From the NCBI GenBank assembly GCA_016704345.1, contig JADJAH010000001.1, forward strand, positions 62,001 through 126,000: a stretch of DNA of 64,000 nucleotides, given 5' to 3'. The DNA is from Ignavibacteria bacterium. GTDB lineage: Bacteria; Bacteroidota; Ignavibacteria; Tepidaquicellales; Tepidaquicellaceae. Below, one piece after another: positions 19,157 through 26,949 of this stretch. Numbering within the stretch: position 1 is the first letter of the stretch; every line of letters starts with the position of its first letter. A program made the position numbers and the translations under genes. A model generated the notes under the pieces. It had not been told where the DNA came from and did not search any database. It saw only the letters and a list, made by a program, of their open reading frames with translations.

Positions 19157-20479
19157 TCACTTTATGAGCATGAACTTCTTTGATTCAATCAAATTGTCGG
19201 CTCTGAGAGTATAGAAATACATTCCTGAATTCATTTCGGGAGTTGCAGCGAAATCGTACGAATAGTTGCCTGCTTGTTTGAACTGATTTAAGAGTTCGCT
19301 GACTTCTTTTCCGTTAATGTCATAGATTTTAAGACTGACATTTGCAGAATTCGGAATGGAAAAATTAATCTTTGTAGATGGGTTGAACGGATTCGGATAG
19401 TTTTGCTCAAGCTTAAAATTATCCGGAAGCTCTGTGTTAGCAAGGCTTACAGAAGACGGATTTCCGAATCTAAGGAAGTAACCGTTAGCACACCCTGCAT
19501 ATCCCAATGTTTGATTGAAGAACTGTATATGCTCCTGTGCATTGCTGATACCCTGTGGTGGCAGAGTTTCTTCCGTCCAGTTTGCTCCTAAATTTGTGGT
19601 TCTGACAATTTTGTTTATGCCCTGTCCGGTTGTGCTTATTCTAATTACGTTCGACCCGTCTTTAAATCCATTCATACTTATGACTGCTATAATACCAAGT
19701 CCCGGAGGATTGGAAACAAGCTGCCATGTGGCACCTCCATCTGTGGTTCTTCTGATATTTCCGCCGTTTGTACCGGCTAGTCCGTTATTAGCATCAGTAA
19801 ATGCAATTGCCTGCCAATACAATCCATCTGTTGTACCTGAACCGAGAATTGTTACTGGTGTCCAATTTCCGCCGCCGAAACCCGAAGTAGTCCTGAATAT
19901 TCTTGCGCTGGTTGCACTTGGAGTTGCATTGGCTGCTCCAACCCAAACTCTTCCTGTGTCAATCCAGTCCCAGGCGTTGATTACGCCATAATCATTTTGT
20001 GAGACAGGACTGTTAGGTGATAGTATCCAGTTGGTTCCGCCATTTGTGGTATACCTTAACTGAAACTGCTGCCCGGACCCCAATGGATCTGCATAGAAAA
20101 TTCCGTAATTAGCATTAAACATCTTTATGCCGTCTGTAAAGCTTCCTGATTGAGACAGTTGCTGAACCCAGTTAAGTCCACCGTTCGTAGTTTTGTAGAT
20201 GCTTCCTGTTACCGTACCAATCCAGCATGTGGAAGTATCCAAAGCCGAGATTCCGTAGAGATTTCCGGAAGGAAGACCTGAATTACGGAGTACCCATGTA
20301 TTTCCAAAATCAGTTGATCTGAATGCCTTAGTTGAGTCGCATGCTGCCCAAATTACATTGGCGGCGGGAACCGAAATTGAATTGAACCTCGCTCCCGAAG
20401 GCCTGCTGACATATGACCATTGTGAAATAGCAGATGATACTGAAGTAAGGATTATGATAATGGTTAAGAAACTTTTCAT
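19157..20479 (-). CDS. T9SS-exported YCF48/BNR-repeat protein (copy 1)
   Basis: A 440-residue secreted protein. It has a Sec signal peptide (MKSFLTIIIILTSVSSAISQ) and repeated blades built on TTNGGxxW motifs (for example STDFGNTWVLRNSGLP, RTTDGGATWQLV), characteristic of the YCF48/sialidase-like beta-propeller. It ends in a type A T9SS sorting domain (NYPNPFNPSTKINFSIP near residue 360, ending in KKFMLIK). It is expected to cross the outer membrane by T9SS and be surface-anchored or released. The function is unknown. It is closely similar in layout to the neighbouring 20595-21920 gene (shared ISALDTTTCWVGTV-type phrases), so the two are tandem paralogues. Confidence 0.88.
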   Translation of the reverse strand: MKSFLTIIIILTSVSSAISQWSYVSRPSGARFNSISVPAANVIWAACDSTKAFRSTDFGNTWVLRNSGLPSGNLYGISALDTSTCWIGTVTGSIYKTTNGGLNWVQQLSQSGSFTDGIKMFNANYGIFYADPLGSGQQFQLRYTTNGGTNWILSPNSPVSQNDYGVINAWDWIDTGRVWVGAANATPSATSARIFRTTSGFGGGNWTPVTILGSGTTDGLYWQAIAFTDANNGLAGTNGGNIRRTTDGGATWQLVSNPPGLGIIAVISMNGFKDGSNVIRISTTGQGINKIVRTTNLGANWTEETLPPQGISNAQEHIQFFNQTLGYAGCANGYFLRFGNPSSVSLANTELPDNFKLEQNYPNPFNPSTKINFSIPNSANVSLKIYDINGKEVSELLNQFKQAGNYSYDFAATPEMNSGMYFYTLRADNLIESKKFMLIK

Positions 20480-20544
20480 TTTGATATTTTATTTATTTGT
20501 TGCGTGGAATATAAAGATTGTATACAAGTTTTGAACTATAAAAA

Positions 20545-20570
20545 AGCCCGCCGAATAAATCCGGCGGGCT
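20545..20570 (-). terminator. Terminator after T9SS gene 20595-21920
   Basis: Perfect 9-bp stem AGCCCGCCG (20545-20553) with CGGCGGGCT (20562-20570), loop 8 bases. On the minus strand it is followed by a run of five T. It is a classic intrinsic terminator. Confidence 0.88.
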
Positions 20571-20594
20571 CAGTGAAACAGTAATACTAGCAGA

Positions 20595-21920
20595 TTATTT
20601 TACAAGCAAAAGCTTCTTAGTTAGTTTATAGTCCCCTGCTGTCAAAGTGTAGAAATAAACACCGGAGTTCATGTTTGATGGAGCAACAAAATCCGCTGTA
20701 TAATTACCAGCACTGACATACTCGTTGAGTACTGTAGAAACTTCTCTTCCTACTGCATCAAATATTCTCAATGAGACATTTGCTGAGACTGGAATTGAGA
20801 AATTGATCTTAGTTGAAGGATTGAAAGGATTCGGATAGTTCTGGCCCAAACTGAAATCTGCAGGCAATTCGCTGTTACTTGTGTTTATGCCTGAAGGATT
20901 ACCGTATCTCATGAGTAGCCCAAGATTACCACCGGAGAATCCAAGATTTGCGTTTATAAATTGCATATGTTGGACACCATTTGTTTGGCCTAGAGCAGGC
21001 AAAACTTCCTCAGTCCAAACGGCACCAAGATTTGTTGTCCTGAAAATTTTATATGCTAAACCGTCGCTGATGCTCACTCTGATTGCATTAGAGCCATCCT
21101 TCATTCCGTGGAAATTAATGGCAGCGAAAGCAGTAAATCCCGGAGGATTAGTGACGTTCTGCCATGTGTTGCCACCGTCAGTTGTCTTTCTGATATCTCC
21201 ACCATTTGAGCCTGCCATTCCGTTATTTGCATCAGTGAATGCAACTGCTTGGTAATATAAGCCTTGAGCACCGCCGACGCCGGAAATGTTAACCGAAGAC
21301 CAGTTGCCGCCGCCGAATCCGGAAGATGTTTTGTAAACCTTTGCAGTTGTTGCACTTGCTGCAAGATTTGCCGAGCCGATCCAGAATCTGGTGGTGTCGA
21401 TCCAGTCCCATGCATTTACTACACCAAATTCATTTCCTGCAATTGGTGCAGTTGGAGACAACAGCCAGTTAGTTCCACCGTTTGTAGTATATCTGAATTG
21501 GTAAGGCTGTCCGGAACCTGTAGGGTCACCGTAATAAACACCATAGTTTGCATTGAACATCTTCAATCCGTTTGTAAAACTTCCGGCGAGTGAAAACTGT
21601 AATGTCCATGTTGATCCACCGTTGGATGTCTTGTAAATGCTTCCGTTGACAGTACCAACCCAGCATGTGGTTGTATCAAGTGCGGAAATCCCGTATAAAT
21701 TTCCGGTTGGGAGTCCGGTATTTCTGAGCAGCCATGATGTACCGCCGTTAGTTGTCTTGTACAGCCTGTTTGCATCACAAGCAACCCAGATCACATTCTG
21801 ATCAACAACACTTATTGAATTAATATTTGGATTTGAAGGAACCTGACTAACGACAGTCCACTGTGCATTTGCTGTGATGGTCAGAATCAGCAAACTTAGA
21901 ATGGTAAATAGACTTTTCAT
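20595..21920 (-). CDS. T9SS-exported YCF48/BNR-repeat protein (copy 2)
   Basis: A secreted beta-propeller protein of 441 aa with signal peptide MKSLFTILSLLILTITANAQ, YCF48-like blades (KTTNGGTSWLLRNTGLP, KTTDGGNTWQNV) and a C-terminal type A sorting domain (NYPNPFNPSTKINFSIP, ending TKKLLLVK). The open frame extends 33 codons further upstream, but that extension runs through the terminator hairpin of the preceding gene. The ATG at 21920 opens a perfect signal peptide, so I chose it. Sequence and blade order closely match the 19157-20479 gene, pointing to a local duplication. The ligand or role is unknown. Confidence 0.9.
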   Translation of the reverse strand: MKSLFTILSLLILTITANAQWTVVSQVPSNPNINSISVVDQNVIWVACDANRLYKTTNGGTSWLLRNTGLPTGNLYGISALDTTTCWVGTVNGSIYKTSNGGSTWTLQFSLAGSFTNGLKMFNANYGVYYGDPTGSGQPYQFRYTTNGGTNWLLSPTAPIAGNEFGVVNAWDWIDTTRFWIGSANLAASATTAKVYKTSSGFGGGNWSSVNISGVGGAQGLYYQAVAFTDANNGMAGSNGGDIRKTTDGGNTWQNVTNPPGFTAFAAINFHGMKDGSNAIRVSISDGLAYKIFRTTNLGAVWTEEVLPALGQTNGVQHMQFINANLGFSGGNLGLLMRYGNPSGINTSNSELPADFSLGQNYPNPFNPSTKINFSIPVSANVSLRIFDAVGREVSTVLNEYVSAGNYTADFVAPSNMNSGVYFYTLTAGDYKLTKKLLLVK

Positions 21921-21991
21921 TTTTTTTGGGTTTAGTTTATTAATAGCTCTTGTGAATATATGAATTGAGAATTTGTATTTTAAGTAATAAA

Positions 21992-22021
21992 AAATGCCCG
22001 CTGAAAAATCAGCAGGCATTT
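21992..22021 (-). terminator. Terminator after T9SS gene 22047-23405
   Basis: AAATGCC-C-GCTGA (21992-22004) pairs with TCAGC-A-GGCATTT (22009-22021), a 13-position stem with one mismatch and a 4-base loop, followed on the minus strand by further T residues. Confidence 0.8.
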
Positions 22022-22046
22022 AATTTGCATTTATAGTTGGTTGAAA

Positions 22047-23405
22047 TTACTTAACCAGCAATAGTTTCTTAGTAGCTTTAAATTCACCGGCGGAAAGTGT
22101 GTAGAAATAAACGCCTGATGTCAGATTTGACGGAGCACTGAAATCTACCGAATAGTTTCCGGCTGTTGCGAATTCATTAACAAGATCTGCAACTTCCTTA
22201 CCTACAGCATCATATACCTTCAATGAAACTTGTGAAGATGATGGAATCGAGAAATTGATCTTCGTTGATGGATTGAACGGATTTGGATAATTCTGGCTAA
22301 GACTGAACTCATTTGGTAATATTGAATTTATCGGATCGATGCTTGTAACATTGTCTACAACTTTCAATATTGCGCCACTGGCTGTTGCAGCATATCCATA
22401 GACAGTTGCACCGTTTCTGTAATAGTCAATGTGCGTTACACCGGTAAGTCCTGATGTTGACATTACTGTCCAGTTCAATCCGCCGTTTGTACTTTTCTTA
22501 ACAACTCCGGTAGCTCCCTGATCTGCTGTAAGGTAAACTGTGTTTGTTCCTGCTACCCATTTAAGACCACAGTATCCTGAGTGACCTGTACCAGTGTTGA
22601 TAGAAGTCCATGTAACACCCGCATCGGTAGTTCTAGCAATGTTCGGCAGAGATGTGCTGGATGCTACAACACCGGTAAGTTTGTTATCACTGAATGCAAC
22701 ACCTGAAGTAAAATTGCCTATCAATGCAGTATTTCTTTTGTTCCAAGTAGTTCCGCCGTCGGTTGTAAGGATTGCGGCCGGTGGAGTTGTGTTACTTCCG
22801 AAACCATAGAACTGATTATCAATTACTACGATCGAATTTTGTGCAGATGCAGTTCCTGATTGTCCCGGGGGATTTGTAACGGTCCATGTAGCTCCTCCGT
22901 CAGTAGTTCTTGAAATATAGTATGCCTGTCCCGAACCGGTTGGAGGATCGCTTTGTGCAACTCCGAAATTAGGTGTTGACCTTGAAAAAACAATTCCGTT
23001 GAAGAATCCGGCTGAACCACCGGTTGCACCTACTTGCGTCCATGAGACACCCGCGTTTGTTGTTTTGAAGAACTGAGCATTTCCACCTAAACCTCCTGCA
23101 GCGCCGCCGTTTCCAACGTATGCTGTGTTTTCATCTACAGCCCAGATGCAATATAGCTCGAGCGAAACACCCGTTGTTGGAATAGCTGTCCAGTTTGTAC
23201 CACCGTTTGTAGTTCTGTAAACAACCGGAGTTCCGCTAGGACCACCGGCAACCCATACAACATTCTGATTTACAACCGATATACTTGGAAAGGTACCTGC
23301 ATTAGTAACTGCACCCGCCAAAGTCCATTGTGAATAAGAATTCGTGGAGAACATTACCAAAATAATGATAGCTGTCAAGAACTGGAGAGAGTAGTGTTTT
23401 TTCAT
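22047..23405 (-). CDS. T9SS-exported YCF48/BNR-repeat protein (copy 3, more divergent)
   Basis: A 452-residue secreted protein. Its signal peptide is MKKHYSLQFLTAIIILVMFS with cleavage expected after SYSQ. It has several blades with TTNGGTNWTAI, KTTNAGVSWTQV and RTTDAGVTWTSI motifs and a C-terminal type A sorting domain (NYPNPFNPSTKINFSIP, ending TKKLLLVK). I chose ATG 23405 over the longer frame (start 23471) because it begins the signal peptide. It shares the fold and sorting domain with the next two downstream genes, but the blade sequences are Gly/Thr/Ala-rich and more distant. It is separated from its neighbours by terminators, so it is probably transcribed alone. The function is unknown. 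Confidence 0.9.
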   Translation of the reverse strand: MKKHYSLQFLTAIIILVMFSTNSYSQWTLAGAVTNAGTFPSISVVNQNVVWVAGGPSGTPVVYRTTNGGTNWTAIPTTGVSLELYCIWAVDENTAYVGNGGAAGGLGGNAQFFKTTNAGVSWTQVGATGGSAGFFNGIVFSRSTPNFGVAQSDPPTGSGQAYYISRTTDGGATWTVTNPPGQSGTASAQNSIVVIDNQFYGFGSNTTPPAAILTTDGGTTWNKRNTALIGNFTSGVAFSDNKLTGVVASSTSLPNIARTTDAGVTWTSINTGTGHSGYCGLKWVAGTNTVYLTADQGATGVVKKSTNGGLNWTVMSTSGLTGVTHIDYYRNGATVYGYAATASGAILKVVDNVTSIDPINSILPNEFSLSQNYPNPFNPSTKINFSIPSSSQVSLKVYDAVGKEVADLVNEFATAGNYSVDFSAPSNLTSGVYFYTLSAGEFKATKKLLLVK

Positions 23406-23548
23406 TTTTTGTCCTGTTTGATTAGTTAAAAAAATTTTGATTATTTTATGCAAACTATTTATAAGAATCAAGATTAAATTATCAAGTTTCCAATTGCAGA
23501 AATGTCTTGGGGTTGAGAAAAGTTCTTGCAGTTCTCATCACAAAAAAA

Positions 23549-23570
23549 AAAGCGGGCAATTGCCCGCTTT
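23549..23570 (-). terminator. Terminator after the Omp28-like T9SS gene
   Basis: Perfect palindrome AAAGCGGGCA-AT-TGCCCGCTTT (23549-23570). It is followed on the minus strand by a continuous T-run (the A-run beginning at 23542 on +). It is a strong intrinsic terminator 24 bases beyond the stop. Confidence 0.92.
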
Positions 23571-23594
23571 GCAAGTAGTGATGAAGGAATTAAG

Positions 23595-24655
23595 TTATTT
23601 TGAAAGTACCATTTTTTTTGTAGCTGAAAAATCACCCGCTTGAAGCTTGTAGAAATAAATTCCGCTGGCTAGTTTTGAACCGTCAAACTCAACACTGTAT
23701 GAACCTGCATTGATGAATCCGTCAACATAAGTCGCGACTTCTGATCCAAGCGCATCATAAAATTTCAATGAAACATTACCGCTCTTTGGAACAGAGAAAG
23801 TAAATGTTGTGCTTGGGTTGAAGGGATTCGGATAGTTCTGAGACAATGCATAGTTATCAACAATCATATTATTATTGTTGATACCAGTAGCACCAGTTAC
23901 GGGTGTCTTAGTAGCTTGTTGAACAAGACTTGAGGTCGAGATACTTGCGCTCTGAAGATAAACAAAGATATTCAGATCGGCATTATTTACATCAGCAATT
24001 TGTGGACTGGAAGGAACGACATAATTAATGTTCCTGGTAACTGTAGTACCGCTTGTCCAGTTGCCGGAATTTATCAGCTCACCTGCGTCTCCGTTCATCA
24101 TGCTCTTAACAACATGGTCATGATCATAATCCGGTGCTCCCGTGCATGAGCTGTTTCCCGTTTGACTGTATATCAGATTATTTTCAGTCATGACATAATT
24201 AATATAATAATCACCCGTCAAATCGGTGTTTGCAGTGATCCTTACTGTAGCTGTAAGAGTTCTTGTACCGGCATCATAACTCTTGTTGACAACCTCAATA
24301 TTAACTCCCGGCTGAATAGTGGAAGTTTGAATAACCACTTGATTATTCCATGCACTTCTTGAAATGACTCCGGACCTTCTACCTACACAACCTGTTGGAT
24401 AAGCATTGAATCCAAACAAGCCTCTGATTCCTGCAGAATATGTTTGCCAGGGATCACTTCCGGCTCCGTGGTAGCCGAGTACCACTGTATTTGGATAATT
24501 CAACAGTATGCCGTCAATGACATCATGTCCGCACGGACACCACTGACACCAGGTTCCGGTGCAGTACTCTAAAAGAACATTATTTTGTGAAAAATTTGTT
24601 TTGGGGTTAGCGAAATAACGCTGATCAGCGCTATTATGGTAAATAATTTTTTCAT
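23595..24655 (-). CDS. Omp28-like T9SS-exported protein, broken by a one-base frame change
   Basis: Reconstructed as one gene of about 353 codons. The ATG at 24655 opens a signal peptide (MKKLFTIIALISVISL). The frame then shifts within the TTTT/GGGG runs at 24599-24606 and continues as KTNFSQNNVLLEYCTGTWCQ-WCPCGHDVID, the thioredoxin-like start typical of Omp28-family proteins, though with four cysteines instead of a simple CxxC. The body is beta-rich and the C-terminus is a type A sorting domain (NYPNPFNPSTTFTFSVP, ending KKMVLSK). Without repair, the downstream frame would begin at a TTG (24503) and lack both signal and cysteines. One missing base, probably C or A on the coding strand, restores it. 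A cell-surface or extracellular redox/lipoprotein-like role is family-level inference. Confidence 0.75.
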
Positions 24656-24810
24656 AGCAATTACTCCATTTTGTTTGAGCAACGTTAAATGAAATGATTT
24701 TAAATTACAATGAATTTTTTTGAATGGTAAAGCCGGGTACTTTGGCATCAGATTTGCATTGGTCAACTATTACATTTCATTTCAGACAATATAGAATTAT
24801 TTTGCACGCT

Positions 24811-25209
24811 ATGATTGAAATTACAGGCATCAAGAAAAGTTTTCGAGAAAAAGAAATCCTTAGAGGCGTTAATCTGACTATTGAAACCGGTACTACGCTT
24901 GTTATTATTGGCAGAAGCGGTTGCGGAAAATCAGTTTTGCTCAAACACATAATTGGATTGCTTAGACCCGATGAGGGTTCTGTTGTGATTGACGGAAATG
25001 ACATCACCCATATGAGAGAAAAGGACATCTTTCTGATTAGAAAAGATTTCGGATTTCTGTTTCAGGGTGCCGCATTGTTTGATTCGATGAATGTTGAACA
25101 AAATGTTGGACTTGCATTGAGAGAAAATTATAGTATGACAAGCGGTGAGATTGATAAAATTGTAGCGGAAAAGCTTGACCTGGTTGGACTTCCCAACATT
25201 CAAAAATGA
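24811..25209 (+). CDS. MlaF-like ABC transporter ATPase, N-terminal part
   Basis: N-terminal half of an ABC ATPase of the phospholipid-trafficking (MlaF/Ttg2A) type. It has Walker A GRSGCGKSVLLKHIIGLL (near residue 35) and the Q-loop region GFLFQGAALFDSMNVEQNV characteristic of MlaF. The ATG at 24811 begins MIEITGIKKSFREKEILRG, the family start; the longer frame (from 24724) is unlikely. The frame stops at TGA (25207) after LVGLPNIQK, just before the signature motif. One extra A in the five-A run 25202-25206 would join it to the next frame as NIQKMKPSDLSGG. No MlaE permease or MlaD substrate-binding gene is adjacent. Confidence 0.85.
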   Translation: MIEITGIKKSFREKEILRGVNLTIETGTTLVIIGRSGCGKSVLLKHIIGLLRPDEGSVVIDGNDITHMREKDIFLIRKDFGFLFQGAALFDSMNVEQNVGLALRENYSMTSGEIDKIVAEKLDLVGLPNIQK

Positions 25210-25544
25210 AACCTTCCGATCTTTCGGGCGGAATGAAGAAAAGAGTTTCGCTTGCCAGATCGCTTGCTACAAATCCTAAGTACATTCTTTATGACGAACC
25301 AACAACCGGTCTTGATCCTGTAATGAGCGATCAGATAGACGATCTGATCAAGGATCTATCCGATAAGTTAAAAGTAACTTCGATCGTTGTAACACACGAC
25401 ATTTACAGTGTTTATGATGTTGCCAAGAATGTTGCAATGATGCACGAGGGGAAGATCTATTTTGAAGGGACACCTACTCAGCTTCAAAATTCTCAAGACA
25501 AACTGATCAGGGATTTTCTTAACAGGACTGATAAGACTATCTAA
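25206..25544 (+). CDS. MlaF-like ABC transporter ATPase, C-terminal part
   Basis: The C-terminal half of the same ABC ATPase: signature LSGGMKKRVSLARSLA, Walker B YILYDEPTTGLDPV, D-loop and the switch histidine in IVVTHDIYSVYDVA. It cannot be a functional ATPase by itself because the P-loop is in the preceding frame. The ATG at 25206 overlaps the previous stop (AATGA), which could mimic translational coupling. Splitting an ABC ATPase between Q-loop and signature is not a known natural arrangement, so I infer a single mlaF-like gene at 24811-25544 with a one-base deletion. The likely role is ATP hydrolysis for lipid transport between inner and outer membranes. Confidence 0.85.
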   Translation: MKPSDLSGGMKKRVSLARSLATNPKYILYDEPTTGLDPVMSDQIDDLIKDLSDKLKVTSIVVTHDIYSVYDVAKNVAMMHEGKIYFEGTPTQLQNSQDKLIRDFLNRTDKTI

Positions 25545-25576
25545 CGAGTCTTATGTTCTAATTCTGCCCGATAGAA

Positions 25577-25957
25577 TCACTCAAAATACTCAGGAGATGT
25601 TTCTATCTCTCCGCCAAGTTGGTTCCATCTGCGCCATCCTCCATCCATTGATATCACATTTGTGTAACCCATTTTTTGCAGAGACTCTGCTGCCAGAGCA
25701 GACCTGAATCCACCGCCACAATATAAAACAAGTTTCTTATCATGGTTGTGGATATGAAGGTGAATGTCTCTTTCAATTATCCCTCTGCCAATATGCTTTG
25801 AACCTTTAATGCGAGCCTTTTTGAATTCGTTATCTTCTCTGACATCAATTAAAACAAAGTCTTCATTTTCGTTTAACATCTTCAATACATCCTCTACCGT
25901 ACATTCTTTGATGTTCTTCTTTGACTCAGCACAAAGTTCATGAAATGTATTTACCAT
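25577..25957 (-). CDS. Rhodanese-like domain protein, 126 aa
   Basis: Single rhodanese domain. The central stretch FVLIDVREDNEFKKARIKGS is the CH2A-type motif, and the active-site loop reads YCGGGFRSALAAESL, with the persulfide-forming cysteine and the arginine closing the loop. Such small cytoplasmic rhodaneses carry sulfane sulfur for thiolation or detoxification. The gene lies on the same strand as pta and mnmA, 9 bases past the pta stop. The link to mnmA (tRNA 2-thiolation, which needs persulfide sulfur) is suggestive but unproven. The ATG at 25957 and the length are normal. Confidence 0.85.
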   Translation of the reverse strand: MVNTFHELCAESKKNIKECTVEDVLKMLNENEDFVLIDVREDNEFKKARIKGSKHIGRGIIERDIHLHIHNHDKKLVLYCGGGFRSALAAESLQKMGYTNVISMDGGWRRWNQLGGEIETSPEYFE

Positions 25958-25966
25958 ATTTTGTTT

Positions 25967-26272
25967 TTATAGATTAGTAATTATTCTTGACATGTTTACA
26001 ATATCATCAACACTGCAGCCGCGGGAAAGATCCATTACAGGTTTCGAGAGTCCCTGAAGAATTGGACCGGTTGCAATTGCACCACCGATCCTTTCAGCAA
26101 TCTTGTATGCAATGTTTCCTGAATTCAGATCAGGGAAGATAAATACGTTGGCATCGCCTTTTATTAGTCCCCCTTTATTCTTTCTCTGGGCAATAGAAGG
26201 AACAAAAGCCGCGTCAAACTGCAGCTCTCCGTCAATTGTGAGATTCTTATTCCTTGCTCTTGTTAATTTCAT
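25967..26272 (-). CDS. pta: Phosphate acetyltransferase, C-terminal part
   Basis: C-terminal third of phosphate acetyltransferase (PTA_PTB family): GELQFDAAFVPSIAQRKN, ANVFIFPDLNSGNIAYKIAE, GGAIATGPILQGLSKPVMDL and the terminal SVDDIVNMSRII all match. Read upstream in the same frame, past the nominal start at 26272, the protein continues as LSFSTKGSAADPSVDKIIEA, which is the expected Pta sequence. The true junction with the N-terminal part is therefore at the A-run 26331-26335, not at 26272. The complete enzyme converts acetyl-CoA and phosphate to acetyl phosphate. No ackA is present in the window. Confidence 0.88.
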   Translation of the reverse strand: MKLTRARNKNLTIDGELQFDAAFVPSIAQRKNKGGLIKGDANVFIFPDLNSGNIAYKIAERIGGAIATGPILQGLSKPVMDLSRGCSVDDIVNMSRIITNL

Positions 26273-26949
26273 TGCTTCAATAATCTTATCAACACTGGGA
26301 TCAGCAGCACTTCCTTTTGTGGAAAATGATAAAAAGCAACTCTGGGTTTCATGCCGGTCAGCTTCTTAAAGTTCTTTGAAGTCTGCAATGCAATGTCCGA
26401 GAGTTGTTCTTCTGTGGGGTTTGGAATTACTCCACAATCTGCAAATGAAAATACTCTTCCTTCTAATCTGTGGTCCTTGGGAAAATTGAATAGGAAGAAA
26501 GATGAAACCGTCTTATTCCCTTTTTCAATACCAACTATTGAAATAGCCTGTTTAATTACCTGGCTCGTGGTGTGAACACTTCCCGCGATTACACCGTCAG
26601 CAAAACCCTTTTTGAGTAACATCATAGAAAAAACAAGCGGCTCTACTGATTCTGACTCTGCTTCTTTAACCTCAAAATCAGATTTCTTTTTCCTTCTTAG
26701 TCTTAACAGTTCATTGGAGTATTGAACACCAAAGCCACTGTCAATAATGGTCAGGTCTTTTCTCGGCTTGAATTTTCCTTCAAGCTCATTATCATTCTGA
26801 AGCAATATTACTTTTGCTATCTTTCGCTTGAGAATAATTCTTGCAGCTTCTACTACTCTTTCATCTCCTGACTCGGGCAGAATTATTGTCTTATTCCTTT
26901 TGAGAGCTTTTTCTTCTAACTGCCGAAGTATGTCTTTTTCTTTTTTCAT
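26269..26949 (-). CDS. pta: Phosphate acetyltransferase, N-terminal part
   Basis: N-terminal two thirds of Pta: KTIILPESGDERVVEAARII near the start, then FADGVIAGSVHTTSQVIKQA and the FADCGVIPNPTEEQLSDIAL region. After MKPRVAF the frame turns to nonsense (YHFPQKEVLL..., stop at 26269). Inserting one T on the coding strand in the five-base run at 26331-26335 gives VAFLSFSTKGSAADPS and full continuity with the 25967-26272 frame, producing a protein of about 327 aa, normal for a short Pta. The start codon overlaps the mnmA stop by 4 bases, so both are in one transcript. The break is most likely a sequence error. Confidence 0.88.
   Translation of the reverse strand: MKKEKDILRQLEEKALKRNKTIILPESGDERVVEAARIILKRKIAKVILLQNDNELEGKFKPRKDLTIIDSGFGVQYSNELLRLRRKKKSDFEVKEAESESVEPLVFSMMLLKKGFADGVIAGSVHTTSQVIKQAISIVGIEKGNKTVSSFFLFNFPKDHRLEGRVFSFADCGVIPNPTEEQLSDIALQTSKNFKKLTGMKPRVAFYHFPQKEVLLIPVLIRLLKQ

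Noticed and set aside
25200..25215. Translationally coupled two-gene ABC ATPase (AATGA overlap)
   Set aside because: The break lies between Walker A and the signature motif; I know of no functional split there, and a one-base indel in the A5 run explains it.
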